Shown here in pieces: positions 18,934 through 27,803 of a stretch of DNA of 64,000 bases. The DNA is from Kribbella capetownensis (GTDB taxonomy: Bacteria > Actinomycetota > Actinomycetes > Propionibacteriales > Kribbellaceae). Position numbers and translations under genes: made by a program. Position 1 is the stretch's first letter; every line of letters begins with the position of its first letter. The DNA is taken from positions 1-64,000 of the forward strand of contig NZ_SJKD01000018.1 of assembly GCF_004331485.1 (NCBI RefSeq), read 5' to 3'. Under the pieces are notes generated by a model. The model did not search any database and had not been told where the DNA came from. It worked only from the letters and a program-made list of their open reading frames with translations.

Positions 18934-21900
18934 ATGCGTCGTTCTGTCCTGTCTGTGTTCGTTACCGGTGTCCTGGTCGTCGGGGTTGCTCCAGCCGCCC
19001 AGGCGATGCCTTCACCGCCGCCTGATCCCACCACGCTCCGAGTCCCGGAGGAGGTCGGGAGTAGCCGGATCGCGGTGGTGTCGGGGGATCCGGTTGAGCA
19101 TGTGGATCCTTTGATCGGTACGTCGAATCTTGGGGATGTGTTCCCGGGAGCGGTGACGCCGTTCGGGATGTTCTCGTTCAGCCCGGAGACGAGTCGGGGC
19201 AATGCGTATCGCACGGCCGCGCCCGGTGGATATCTGTACTCCGCCACCACGATCCGCGGGTTCAGCCTCACGCACATGAGTGGCACCGGCTGCGCCGGCG
19301 GATCGGGCGACATCCCGATCTTCCCGTACGTCGGTGACGTGACCAGCTCGCCGCAGTCCGACGCGAAGGACGCGATCTACGCCAGTACGTTCGACCACGC
19401 CAACGAGGTCGCCAAGCCGGGCTACTACAAGGTGGGCCTCGACTCGGGCGCGACCGCCGAGTTGAGCGCGACCACGCGCACCGGCTCGGCCGCGTTCACG
19501 TTCCCCGCGGACACGGCGAAGACGCTGCTGTTCCGTACGTCGAACTCCGAGGTCGGCTCCAGCGACGCGGACATCAGCATCGACCCGGCCAGGCGAACAG
19601 TCTCCGGATCGGTGACCAGCGGCAACTTCTGCGGCTATCTCGCCAGTGTCGGCCGCCGCAGCTACTACACCCTGCACTTCGTCGCCGAGTTCGACCAGCC
19701 CTTCAAGAACCAGGGCACCTGGACCGACACCACCGTCACCCCAGGCAGCACCAGCGCCTACGGCGGTACGTCGTACGGCGTCGACGGCTGGATGCCGCCG
19801 GACAAGGGCTCCGGCGGGTACGTCGGGTTCGACAGCAGCAAGGTGACGATGCGCATCGGCATCTCCTACGTGAGCACAGCGAACGCGCTGGCAAACCTGC
19901 GAGCCGAGAACCCACGCGGTACGTCGGTCTCGGCGACGGCCGCCAAGGCCAAGCAGGCGTGGCGGAAGCAACTCAGCCGGATCGAGATCACCGGCGGGAC
20001 CGCGGACCAGCGCACCACCTTCTACACCGCGCTCTACCACGCCCTGCTGCACCCGAATGTGTTCAGCGACGTCAACGGCCAGTACTGGGGGTTCGACCAG
20101 AAGCCGCATCGCCTCGCCCACGGCCAGCAGGCGCAGTACGCGACCTTCTCCGGCTGGGACGTCTACCGCTCCCAGTTGCAACTGCTCACGTTGCTCGAGC
20201 CACGCAAGGCCGGCGACATCGCGCAGTCCTTGCTCAACCAGGCGTCGCAGAACGGTGGGATCTGGGATCGCTGGACGCACGCGTCCGGGAGTACGTCGGT
20301 CATGACCGGCGACCCGTCCGCTCCCGCGGTCGCAGGGATCTACGCCTTCGGTGGCACGAACTTCGACGCCCGGGCGGCGCTCAAGTCTTTGGTGAAGGCA
20401 GCGACCGTCCCGACCGAGAAGGACCTGAGTTCGGCCGGCAAGCCGGTGATGTCGATCGGGCAGCGGCCGTCGCTCGACAAGTACCTCGCGCTGCACTACG
20501 TCCCGACCAAGTCGAACGCGTGGGGCGGTGCGGTCGAGACGCTCGAGGACGTCACCGCCGACTTCGCCCTGGCCCAACTGGCTCAGCGCACCGGCGACAA
20601 GGCGACGTACCAGCGCTTCCTGGACAGGTCGCAGTACTGGCAGAACGTGTTCAACCCGGAGAACGGCGGCTACATCCAGAACCGGGACGAGAACGGCGCA
20701 TGGCCCGCGTTCACGCCGTCGACGGGTGATGGGTTCGCCGAGGGGAGCAGTGCGCAGTACACCTGGATGATCCCGCACAACCGGGCTGGGCTGGTTGACG
20801 CGATAGGTGGCGTGGACAAGACCAACCAGCGGCTGGATGCGTTCTTCAAGAACCCGGACGGCACGTGGGCGCTGACCGGCGCGGGCGAGTTGCACGCCGA
20901 GATGGACAACGAGCCGTCGATCAACACGCCGTGGATCTACAACTACACCGGCAAGCCGTACCAGACGCAAGAAACGTTGCGCCAGGCAATGAACCAGCTG
21001 TGGAACACCAGCACGGGTGGCATCCCCGGCAACGACGACCTCGGCGCGATGTCGTCCTGGTACGTGTGGACCGCGCTCGGCCTCTACCCCGACGTACCGA
21101 GCCGCGCGGAACTGCAGGTCGCGGCGCCACTGTTCCCGCGCGCTGTCGTCCACCGCGACGGCGGCCGAACGATCCGCATCAACGCTCCCGGCGCGGACGC
21201 GCACTACGTGCAGTCCCTGAAGGTGAACGGACGTACGACGACCAAGCCGTGGCTGCCCGAGTCGTTCGTGCAACGCGGAGGCACCCTCGACTTCCAGGTA
21301 GGCAACACCCCCAATACGAGCTGGGGTGCAAGCGCGGCAGACGCACCGCCATCGTGGCGGACCGGTGAGATCCCGTTCCAGACCTCAACCGACACGAGCC
21401 GAGTGGTCGTTGCCCCCGGCACCACCAGCGCACCGATCGCGCTGAAGGCACACCGGCTCAGTGGGACGGCGCAGGACGTCACCTACACAGTCACAACCCC
21501 CACCGGGCTCACTGCCTCGCCAGCCAGCGGCACTTTCCACGTGGACCAGGACGGCAGCGCACCCGTGATGATCACGGCGGCCGCCGGCACACCCAACGGC
21601 CGCTATCCGGTGACCGTGTCGATGAAGGCAGCCGATGACACGCCACTTCCGCAGGTCGGCTTCACCGTGGTCGTCGGCCAACCCAACTCGTTCTTCGTAC
21701 TGCGCGAGGGTGTCGCCATCTCCGACGACACTGGCGACCACACCGAGGCCGACTTCGATGGTGGGGGCGTGAGCTATTCGCGACAGGCGCTGGCTGCGGC
21801 CGGGCTGGTGCCCGGCGGTGCGACCACTGTGCAGGGCTTGAGCTTCACCTGGCCCGACGTACCGACCGGAGATCCGGACAACGTCCCGGCCGACGGGCAA

Positions 21901-22245
21901 CTACTCAACCTGGACGTCCCGGCCGGTACCACGAAGCTGTCGTTCGTCGGCAGCGCGGTCAACGGCAACCAGGAGGGCACCGCGACGCTGAACTACTCCG
22001 ATGGCACCACCAGCCAGCTCGACCTGTCCTTCAGCGACTGGACCCTCGGCGGGGGTGGCGACACGGTCCACTTCGGCAACGTGATCGTCGCGACCACGCC
22101 GTACCGCAACGAGGCCGGCGGGGGCCGGGACAACGTCAGCACGCACATCTTCGCGACCGCGCCTGTGACCTTGACGAAGGTCCCGGTCAGCATCACGCTT
22201 CCGGAGAACCGCGACCTGCGGATCTTCACACTGGCCACCGCCTGA
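18934..22245 (+). CDS. Secreted GH92 alpha-mannosidase with NEW3 domain
   Basis: 1103 residues. A signal peptide at 1-25 ends AQA. The GH92 module begins with VDPLIGTSNLGDVFPGAVTP near residue 50 and contains the family blocks EGSSAQYTWMIPHN near 606 and HAEMDNEPSINTPW near 655, with a GAMSSWYVWTALGLYP motif near 704; GH92 enzymes are Ca2+-dependent exo-alpha-mannosidases. Around 860-910 is a NEW3-like beta domain (PASGTFHVDQDGSAPVMI), and the last ~180 residues form a further beta-rich module. It probably trims alpha-mannans outside the cell. It starts at ATG 18934 and is followed 11 bases later by a secreted cyclophilin. Confidence 0.92.
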   Translation: MRRSVLSVFVTGVLVVGVAPAAQAMPSPPPDPTTLRVPEEVGSSRIAVVSGDPVEHVDPLIGTSNLGDVFPGAVTPFGMFSFSPETSRGNAYRTAAPGGYLYSATTIRGFSLTHMSGTGCAGGSGDIPIFPYVGDVTSSPQSDAKDAIYASTFDHANEVAKPGYYKVGLDSGATAELSATTRTGSAAFTFPADTAKTLLFRTSNSEVGSSDADISIDPARRTVSGSVTSGNFCGYLASVGRRSYYTLHFVAEFDQPFKNQGTWTDTTVTPGSTSAYGGTSYGVDGWMPPDKGSGGYVGFDSSKVTMRIGISYVSTANALANLRAENPRGTSVSATAAKAKQAWRKQLSRIEITGGTADQRTTFYTALYHALLHPNVFSDVNGQYWGFDQKPHRLAHGQQAQYATFSGWDVYRSQLQLLTLLEPRKAGDIAQSLLNQASQNGGIWDRWTHASGSTSVMTGDPSAPAVAGIYAFGGTNFDARAALKSLVKAATVPTEKDLSSAGKPVMSIGQRPSLDKYLALHYVPTKSNAWGGAVETLEDVTADFALAQLAQRTGDKATYQRFLDRSQYWQNVFNPENGGYIQNRDENGAWPAFTPSTGDGFAEGSSAQYTWMIPHNRAGLVDAIGGVDKTNQRLDAFFKNPDGTWALTGAGELHAEMDNEPSINTPWIYNYTGKPYQTQETLRQAMNQLWNTSTGGIPGNDDLGAMSSWYVWTALGLYPDVPSRAELQVAAPLFPRAVVHRDGGRTIRINAPGADAHYVQSLKVNGRTTTKPWLPESFVQRGGTLDFQVGNTPNTSWGASAADAPPSWRTGEIPFQTSTDTSRVVVAPGTTSAPIALKAHRLSGTAQDVTYTVTTPTGLTASPASGTFHVDQDGSAPVMITAAAGTPNGRYPVTVSMKAADDTPLPQVGFTVVVGQPNSFFVLREGVAISDDTGDHTEADFDGGGVSYSRQALAAAGLVPGGATTVQGLSFTWPDVPTGDPDNVPADGQLLNLDVPAGTTKLSFVGSAVNGNQEGTATLNYSDGTTSQLDLSFSDWTLGGGGDTVHFGNVIVATTPYRNEAGGGRDNVSTHIFATAPVTLTKVPVSITLPENRDLRIFTLATA

Positions 22246-22256
22246 GGGGATTGACC

Positions 22257-22976
22257 ATGAGACTCGCGAGTGTGATCGCCTGCGCAACGCTGACCGTCAC
22301 GTCCTTGCTCGTCGCCACGGGTCCAGCGAGCGCGGCACCACCGAGCACGAATGGCCCTTGCGGCTACACGAGTACGCCGGACGACCCGCCCGCGCGGCCT
22401 GTCTCGCTGCCGCCGGACCCGAAGCACACGCCGGACAAAGGCATCGTGAAGGTCGTGGTCGCGACCAACCAGGGTCCGATGCTGCTGTCGCTGGATCGTG
22501 CCAAGGCACCATGCACCGTGCAGAGCTTCCTGCACCTGGCCAAGAGCCGGTTCTACGACTTCACCACGTGCCACCGCCTCACGCTGTACCCGACTCTCCA
22601 GGTCCTGCAGTGCGGTGACCCGAGCGGCACCGGCGAAGGCGGACCCGGCTACTCCTACAAGGACGAGTTGCCGACCGATCTGCCGAACTGGCCGACCGAC
22701 CCGACCGGGACCAGCAAGGTCTACGCGCGCGGGACCGTTGCGATGGCCAACGCCGGTCCGGACACGAACGGCAGCCAGTTCTTCCTCGTGTTCGCGGACT
22801 CGCGACTGCGCCCCGACTACACCGTCTTCGGGTCCGTGGACCGGCTCGGCCTGAAGGTCCTGGACCGCGTCGCGGCCGGTGGCGTCGTACCGACACCGGA
22901 CGACCCGGCACCGGTCGACGGCACCCCACAGCGCAAGACCGACATCCTCATCGCCCGGTCGCTCGGCGTCAGGTAG
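22257..22976 (+). CDS. Secreted cyclophilin-type peptidyl-prolyl isomerase
   Basis: 239 residues. A signal peptide (LASVIACATLTVTSLL...ASA) is followed by a cyclophilin domain from ~60, with the YARGTVAMANAGPDTNGSQFF motif core (GTVAMANAGPDTNGSQFFL) near residue 160 and DYTVFGSVDRLGLKVLD near 190. The catalytic Arg region reads TTCHRLT, where classical cyclophilins have FHRV. ATG 22257 follows GAGGGGA by 6 bases. Likely cotranscribed with GH92. Its end overlaps the convergent HIT-like gene by 8 bases. Confidence 0.88.
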   Translation: MRLASVIACATLTVTSLLVATGPASAAPPSTNGPCGYTSTPDDPPARPVSLPPDPKHTPDKGIVKVVVATNQGPMLLSLDRAKAPCTVQSFLHLAKSRFYDFTTCHRLTLYPTLQVLQCGDPSGTGEGGPGYSYKDELPTDLPNWPTDPTGTSKVYARGTVAMANAGPDTNGSQFFLVFADSRLRPDYTVFGSVDRLGLKVLDRVAAGGVVPTPDDPAPVDGTPQRKTDILIARSLGVR

Positions 22977-23583
22977 TCAGCTCCAGGCCGATGCCCATGG
23001 CTTCGCCGCCGTCCTCCACCAGGGCGGCGGCGACCAGCCGCGCGTTGGCCTCGAGTTCCTCGGCGGGGATCTTCGGCAGCATGTCGTCCCAGGCCGCGAT
23101 CATCGCCCCGCGCAGCTGCATCATCCCGAGCGGCCGCGCCAGGAACCACAGATGGAAATGCTCGCTCCCGTCACCCCACCGGCTGAAGTGGGTCCGCCCC
23201 ACGCCGTCGATCCGCCGGATCGCGTTCGCCACCCGCTGGATCACCGGCCCCAGTGTCGCGGTCAGCTCGGGTGGCATGTCGTCCAGCCGGTAGTGCTCCG
23301 CCGGCTCCAGTATCGCGACGAACGGCAGCCCACCCGGCTCGAAGGTCTTCAGCTGCCACTGCTCGTCCCGCCAGATCGCGAACCGGTCCGGATCCGAACA
23401 CTTCGGACACGGCTCGCCGCCCTCCTCACCCCGCCTCGGCGGTTCCGGCAACACCGGATCGGCCAGCGGGACGACCTGGAGATCTCCCTCGAACGGAAAG
23501 AACGGCCCACCCAGCAAGGGGTCGGCCGACAGGCGTTCGCCGTACGGAAGCCGGCGGTGGTACTCGGACGGAAGCTCGGTCAT
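22969..23583 (-). CDS. HIT-like superfamily protein
   Basis: 204 residues. The HFHLWFLARPLGMMQLRG segment near residue 141 gives a histidine-triad-like H-x-H motif of the GalT/HIT fold, preceded by a C-x2-C pair (PCPKC) near residue 60 and a TFEPGGLPFVAILEP strand. Substrate unknown; proteins of this superfamily act as nucleotide hydrolases or transferases. It is convergent with the cyclophilin gene and upstream of nothing obvious; the MarR gene behind it runs in the same direction with a 31-base gap. Confidence 0.65.
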   Translation of the reverse strand: MTELPSEYHRRLPYGERLSADPLLGGPFFPFEGDLQVVPLADPVLPEPPRRGEEGGEPCPKCSDPDRFAIWRDEQWQLKTFEPGGLPFVAILEPAEHYRLDDMPPELTATLGPVIQRVANAIRRIDGVGRTHFSRWGDGSEHFHLWFLARPLGMMQLRGAMIAAWDDMLPKIPAEELEANARLVAAALVEDGGEAMGIGLELTT

Positions 23584-23614
23584 TCCCGCATTCTGCCCGA
23601 CCGGCCGGGCCGGG

Positions 23615-24079
23615 TCAGCTGGGTTCCTTCGCGGCGGCGATGACCCGGGTCAGGCGTTCGTGGAGTTGCATCAGCTCGTCGACGTCCATGCCCAGGCGGT
23701 CGACGATTGCCGGCGGCACCTTCAGGGCCTCCTTGCGGAGTGCCCGTCCCTTCTCCGTCAGGGAGACAGCGAGTGAACGCTCGTCCCGGCTGTCGCGATC
23801 GCGGCGCAGCAGGCCCGCGCTCTCGAGACGCTTCAGCAGCGGGGACAGCGTCGCCGGCTCGAGCTGCAGCATCCCGGACAGGTCCTTGACCGAGACCGGC
23901 TCGAACTCCCAGAGCGCCAGCATGACGAGGTACTGCGGGTGCGTCAGCCCCATCGGCTCGAGGACGGGCCGGTAGAGGGCAATGACGCTGCGGGCGGCGA
24001 TCGCCAGGGCGAAGCAGACCTGGTGCTCGAGTGCCAGTGGGTTCTCGAGGTCGGTCTGTCTCGTCTGTCGTTCGGCCAC
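23615..24079 (-). CDS. OhrR-like MarR family regulator
   Basis: 154 residues, a winged-helix MarR protein. Residues 18-40 (LEHQVCFALAIAARSVIALY) place a single Cys22 where OhrR proteins have their peroxide-sensing cysteine. The wHTH is VKDLSGMLQLEPATLSPLLKRLE, given here as VKDLSGMLQLEPATLSPLLK, and the wing is RDRDSRDERSLAVSLTEKG. No ohr gene is adjacent. Instead the divergent neighbour is a ruined sulfurtransferase. The palindrome at 24105-24119 lies 26 bases upstream of the GTG start and is the probable operator. Confidence 0.85.
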   Translation of the reverse strand: MAERQTRQTDLENPLALEHQVCFALAIAARSVIALYRPVLEPMGLTHPQYLVMLALWEFEPVSVKDLSGMLQLEPATLSPLLKRLESAGLLRRDRDSRDERSLAVSLTEKGRALRKEALKVPPAIVDRLGMDVDELMQLHERLTRVIAAAKEPS

Positions 24080-24104
24080 ACCGTGAGTGTACCAATCTTG
24101 CGTA

Positions 24105-24119
24105 CGCTAACGGTTAGCG
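24105..24119. promoter_or_regulatory. Palindromic operator for MarR regulator
   Basis: CGCTAAC-G-GTTAGCG, two perfect 7-base arms with one central base, between the divergent MarR gene and the sulfurtransferase remnant. A further half-site CACTAAC follows at 24120-24126. Size and place fit a MarR dimer site. Confidence 0.6.
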
Positions 24120-24137
24120 CACTAACTAAAGAGGAGT

Positions 24138-24356
24138 AAGGCCCGAGAGCATGTGCTGGTCGATGGCGACTGGCTCGAGAAGCAGCTGGACGACCCCGCG
24201 GTGGTGGTCTTCGAGGTGGACGAGAACGCCAGCGCGCACGCAGCCCGGCACATCCCGGGTGCCCTCGCACTCGACTGGCGGACCGATCTGCAGGATTGCC
24301 CGAAGCAGCCGGTGCCGCGCGACGGGACGTCGTACCGACAACACGCCGTCGGATGA
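24138..24356 (+). pseudogene. Sulfurtransferase (rhodanese) N-terminal remnant
   Basis: Codons from 24141 read ARE-HVLVDGDWLEKQLDD... and continue to HIPGALALDWRTDLQD at ~24296, the N-terminus of two-domain thiosulfate sulfurtransferases. An AAG at 24138 stands where the ATG should be, 1 base after GAGGAGT, so the normal start is lost; a GTG at 24153 remains. After ~48 conserved residues the frame runs into unrelated sequence and stops at 24356, with the catalytic C-terminal domain missing. Probably nonfunctional. Confidence 0.7.
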
Positions 24357-24359
24357 CAG

Positions 24360-24665
24360 TTCGACGGCGTCGTCGGGTCCGGGTCGCTGGCACAAGCCCG
24401 GCTGGAGAAGACCTGAGAGGTCGAAGCCGAAGTACGTCGGTCGCGCGTCGTCCTCGGCGAACACCAGGTCGCGCAGGGTGCTGGCGCCGCCCAGTACGAG
24501 CATCGAGTCCACGCCGGCCGCACTGGCGCCGGCGATGTCGGTGTCCAGGCGATCGCCGACCATGATGGTTTCGGAGCGCTCGGATCCGAGCCGGGAACGG
24601 GCGAGGTCGAACAGCGCCGTACCGGGCTTGCCCGTCACGGTCGCCTTGAGGTTCGTGGCGACACG
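24360..24665 (-). pseudogene. HAD-IIA phosphatase C-terminal remnant
   Basis: On the - strand the frame reads VTGKPGTALFDLARSRLG, then ETIMVGDRLDTDIAGASAAG and FGFDLSGLLQPG. This is the C-terminal third of a NagD/4-nitrophenylphosphatase-type HAD protein (about 100 of ~260 residues). Motif I with the nucleophilic Asp and motif II are absent upstream, where the frame gives unrelated residues. It faces the sulfurtransferase remnant and overlaps its altered 3' end. A phosphoglycolate phosphatase role for the parent gene is possible. Confidence 0.7.
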
Positions 24666-24683
24666 GTGCACGGCCGGCTCGGC

Positions 24684-24930
24684 GTACCGGTGGTGGCGAC
24701 CGACGACGAGCTGATAGTCGGCGACCGGCGGATCCTGGTCCTGCGGGCGAACCACCCGGGGACCTGCCGTGGTCGTCGCTCGGGGTCGACGTGATCGGCG
24801 ACCCGCGGTCGTGTCCCTGCAAGACATCGAGTCGCACGGCGACGCTGTCCGCGTGTTCGGCTGGTACGACAACGAGTGGGACTACGCCAACCGGCTGCTC
24901 GACCTGGTCGAGATGGTGACGCTGCGCACC
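24684..24930 (+). pseudogene. Glyceraldehyde-3-phosphate dehydrogenase remnant
   Basis: Two separated pieces of a GapA-like protein. The first (24684-24800) reads VVATDDELIVGDRRILVL and, after a one-base frameshift near 24760, DLPWSSLGVDVI, i.e. about residues 65-95 of GAPDH. The second (24811-24930) is the C-terminal SHGDAVRVFGWYDNEWDYANRLLDLVEM, identifiable by WYDNEW. Roughly 200 residues, including the catalytic Cys motif, are deleted between them. It cannot be functional. Confidence 0.75.
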
Positions 24931-24986
24931 AATGTCAGGCGTCCCGTGGCCGACCTGTGGACGCCCGCTCCGCTCTGGTGCGGCGA

Positions 24987-25643
24987 TCAGTTCCGGCGTT
25001 CGGGGAGCGACACCCACACTGCCTTGGTGGCGCGTCCCGACGGGGTGCGCCAGGAGTGGCTCTCCTCGGAGCGGAAGTGCAGCGAGTCTCCGGCGGTGAG
25101 GCGGTAGGTCTGAGCTCCCACCGTCAGCTCCAGCGAACCCGACTGCACATGTACCAGGGTCTCGCCCGCCGAGCGCCGTTCGTCCTCGGCCGACTGTGCG
25201 CCCGCTGCGATCTCGATGACACTCGCCGTCAGGTCGAACGGCCCGGAGTCCGCGGAGATCGATCCGAGCACCACATCCCCATCGTGTGAGGTGTGGATCC
25301 GGCGCTGGTCCTTGGGGGTGAACGTCACCGGCGTGGCCGGAGCGTCGGTCTCGTCGATGAAGTGCGCGACCGGCACCTGGAACGCCGCCGCCAGCTTGAG
25401 CAGTGTGGTGATGGTCGGAACCATCGTGCCCTGCTCCACCTTGTGAATCGCGGCCGGCGACACGTCGGAGCGCTCGGCCAGTTGCTGCAGCGACAGGCCG
25501 AGTCGCGCGCGCAAAGCACGCAGCCTCGGACCGATGCCGGAGACGACCTCGGAGACGGCCGACTCCGGCAGCGGGGCCCCGGTGGGGCGCTCGGCCGGCT
25601 CGTCGTCGCGGATCCGTGCGGACCGCTGCGATGGAGGTGTCAC
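24987..25643 (-). CDS. XRE family regulator with cupin domain
   Basis: 218 residues. The N-terminal HTH_3 domain spans ~35-95 (LRALRARLGLSLQQLAERSD, then VSPAAIHKVEQG), and the C-terminal cupin_2 domain spans ~140-215 (GETLVHVQSGSLELTVG, LTAGDSLHFRSEESH). This architecture is typical of small-molecule-responsive repressors of amino-acid or polyamine catabolism. GTG 25643 follows AAGGAGC by 6 bases. The gene looks intact, unlike everything around it, and separates the gap and cbbL remnants, so it may be a later arrival or the former local regulator. Confidence 0.88.
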   Translation of the reverse strand: MTPPSQRSARIRDDEPAERPTGAPLPESAVSEVVSGIGPRLRALRARLGLSLQQLAERSDVSPAAIHKVEQGTMVPTITTLLKLAAAFQVPVAHFIDETDAPATPVTFTPKDQRRIHTSHDGDVVLGSISADSGPFDLTASVIEIAAGAQSAEDERRSAGETLVHVQSGSLELTVGAQTYRLTAGDSLHFRSEESHSWRTPSGRATKAVWVSLPERRN

Positions 25644-25743
25644 TGGTCGCTCCTTCGTCGTCTGCCCCGGCGTTTAGTAGACGCAGTCTATCCGATGGTT
25701 GACGCCTGCCTGTGTCTCTCATAGTATTTCATATATCCGATAA

Positions 25744-26274
<531 letters not shown>

Positions 26275-26283
26275 TAGATGTAG

Positions 26284-26553
26284 GTGGTGGACATCAGGAT
26301 CAGGCGCGGCGCGGGCGAACTCGAAGGCGCGGTACCGGCCCACACCATCCTGACCAGGCTCGGCCGGAAGCGTCTGGTCGCCAGCGTGCAGGCGCGCTAT
26401 CACCCGACCAAGGACGCCGCGGAACTCGTGGCGGAACAGATGCGCGCGGCGCTGGAACTCGGAGCCGATCAGGCCGAGGTCCTCCGGCCCTTCGTCCGAT
26501 CGCTGGACGACGCCGACGTGGCCGCGGTGCGAGCCTTGCCGGCCCGAGAATGA
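26284..26553 (+). CDS. Hypothetical protein or gene fragment
   Basis: 89 residues from GTG 26284 (a second GTG follows at 26287), without a clear ribosome site. I do not recognise it. It has a basic strand-like first half (IRIRRGAGELEGAV, RLGRKRLVASVQARY) and a helical acidic second half (AAELVAEQMRAALELGADQA). Codon use looks coding and the stop lies 4 bases before the DUF985 start. Given the wreckage just upstream it could be the 3' end of a truncated gene. Confidence 0.4.
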   Translation: MVDIRIRRGAGELEGAVPAHTILTRLGRKRLVASVQARYHPTKDAAELVAEQMRAALELGADQAEVLRPFVRSLDDADVAAVRALPARE

Positions 26554-26557
26554 ACGC

Positions 26558-26977
26558 ATGGACAAGCCTGCGTTGGCGGAACTGCTGGGCCTGGAGCCGC
26601 ATCCCGAGGGCGGTTGGTATCGACAGACGTGGCGGTCGGAGGTGGAGTTCGAGCCCGAGGGGTACGGCGGAACGCGCGCCAGTGCGACCGCGATCTACTT
26701 CCTGCTCGCGCCGGGCGAGGAGTCGCGCTGGCACCAGGTCCGGTCGGCGGAGATCTGGCTGTGGCACTCGGGCGGCCCATTGACACTCGAGTACGGCGAC
26801 ACCCCCGAGACTGGCGAGGCAGTCACCCTGGGACCGGACGTGCGCTTGGGTCAGCAGCCCCAGGTGGTGATCCCACCCGACGCGTGGCAAGCGGCACGTC
26901 CGGCCGGCGACGAACCTGTCCTGGTGTCCTGTGTGGTCTCACCAGGGTTCGACTTCGCGGATTTCAGGATGCTCTAG
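26558..26977 (+). CDS. DUF985 cupin protein
   Basis: 139 residues, a complete single-domain cupin of the DUF985 (YML079W-like) family: HPEGGWYRQTWRS at ~15-27, ATAIYFLLAPGEESRWHQV at ~46-64, EIWLWHSGGPLTLEYG next, and the C-terminal VSPGFDFADFRML. Members have a cupin barrel with uncertain ligand, possibly a sugar nucleotide or an alkylated metabolite. ATG 26558. It converges with the following membrane protein gene, with only 4 bases between stops. Confidence 0.88.
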   Translation: MDKPALAELLGLEPHPEGGWYRQTWRSEVEFEPEGYGGTRASATAIYFLLAPGEESRWHQVRSAEIWLWHSGGPLTLEYGDTPETGEAVTLGPDVRLGQQPQVVIPPDAWQAARPAGDEPVLVSCVVSPGFDFADFRML

Positions 26978-26981
26978 GCAC

Positions 26982-27677
26982 TTAGGTCTGCGGTACGACA
27001 CCCTCGCCGGCGGTCACCTCCGGAAGGTGTTCGCGCACCATGTAGCCGCCGGCGCAGACCAGCCAGACCGACGACAGCAGCAACGGGACCGTGGTCATCA
27101 AGGTGCCACCGGCAACGAACGTGCCGTCGGAGACGAACACCCCGAAGGCGCCGGCGAAGGACACCACCGCGGCCAGCAGGCCCAGGTACCCGAGCCAGTT
27201 CGGCATCAGCCGGGTCCGCAACACGCCGATGCCTGCCGCGGCCAACGGCAGCGCGGCGGCGAACCCGATCATCGTGGTCATCACCGCGGTCACCTCGAAC
27301 AGCATCAAGGAGAAACCGGCGTCCCGGCCGTCGACGCCGAAGGCGGTCGCGCCGGTCAGTGCGGCGTTCACGAAGATCGCGCTGCCGACCAGCACCGAGC
27401 CGGCCAGCAGGGCCAGGTGGACGTCACTGCGTTCGGCCCGCTCCCGCATCGCCTCGGCGAACGCGGCGGCGAACCAAATGATCAACCCGGCCGCAGCGCA
27501 CCACATCAGCGAGCCGATCAGGATCGAGTTCCGGTGGTCGGTCAGCCAGCCAGTGATGGTTCCGTCCGAATCGCCGACCGTCGGAGGGGTGCCGGGCAGG
27601 AATCTGCCCAGGAGAGCCAGGACGACGAAGGCCAGTCCGGCGAAGCCGCCCCAACGCAACTCATGTCGCTCAGTCAT
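26982..27677 (-). CDS. Integral membrane protein of unknown function
   Basis: 231 residues with about six hydrophobic helices (for example FAGLAFVVLALLGRFLPG at ~12-29, ILIGSLMWCAAAGLIIWFAA at ~52-71, LLAGSVLVGSAIFVNAALTG at ~90-109). No catalytic motif is visible, and it resembles small actinobacterial DUF4386-type membrane proteins. ATG 27677 follows GGAGGTG with a suitable gap. The LLM oxidoreductase gene lies behind it in the same direction, 126 bases away. Confidence 0.7.
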   Translation of the reverse strand: MTERHELRWGGFAGLAFVVLALLGRFLPGTPPTVGDSDGTITGWLTDHRNSILIGSLMWCAAAGLIIWFAAAFAEAMRERAERSDVHLALLAGSVLVGSAIFVNAALTGATAFGVDGRDAGFSLMLFEVTAVMTTMIGFAAALPLAAAGIGVLRTRLMPNWLGYLGLLAAVVSFAGAFGVFVSDGTFVAGGTLMTTVPLLLSSVWLVCAGGYMVREHLPEVTAGEGVVPQT

Positions 27678-27803
27678 GGGGAAACACCTCCACAGCGCAC
27701 CGCACGATGTGGTGCGTCTACTGCCGATGTTCCCTCGTTCCGGCCGGGATTCAAGGGGTGCCGTCCGGCGAACAGGCGCGTCGTCGGACGGCTCCGTCGG
27801 CCC

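Noticed and set aside
24141-24356. Treating the 67-residue sulfurtransferase-like frame as a functional small rhodanese
   Set aside because: It matches the N-terminus of a two-domain sulfurtransferase without the catalytic cysteine loop, and its original start codon is destroyed.
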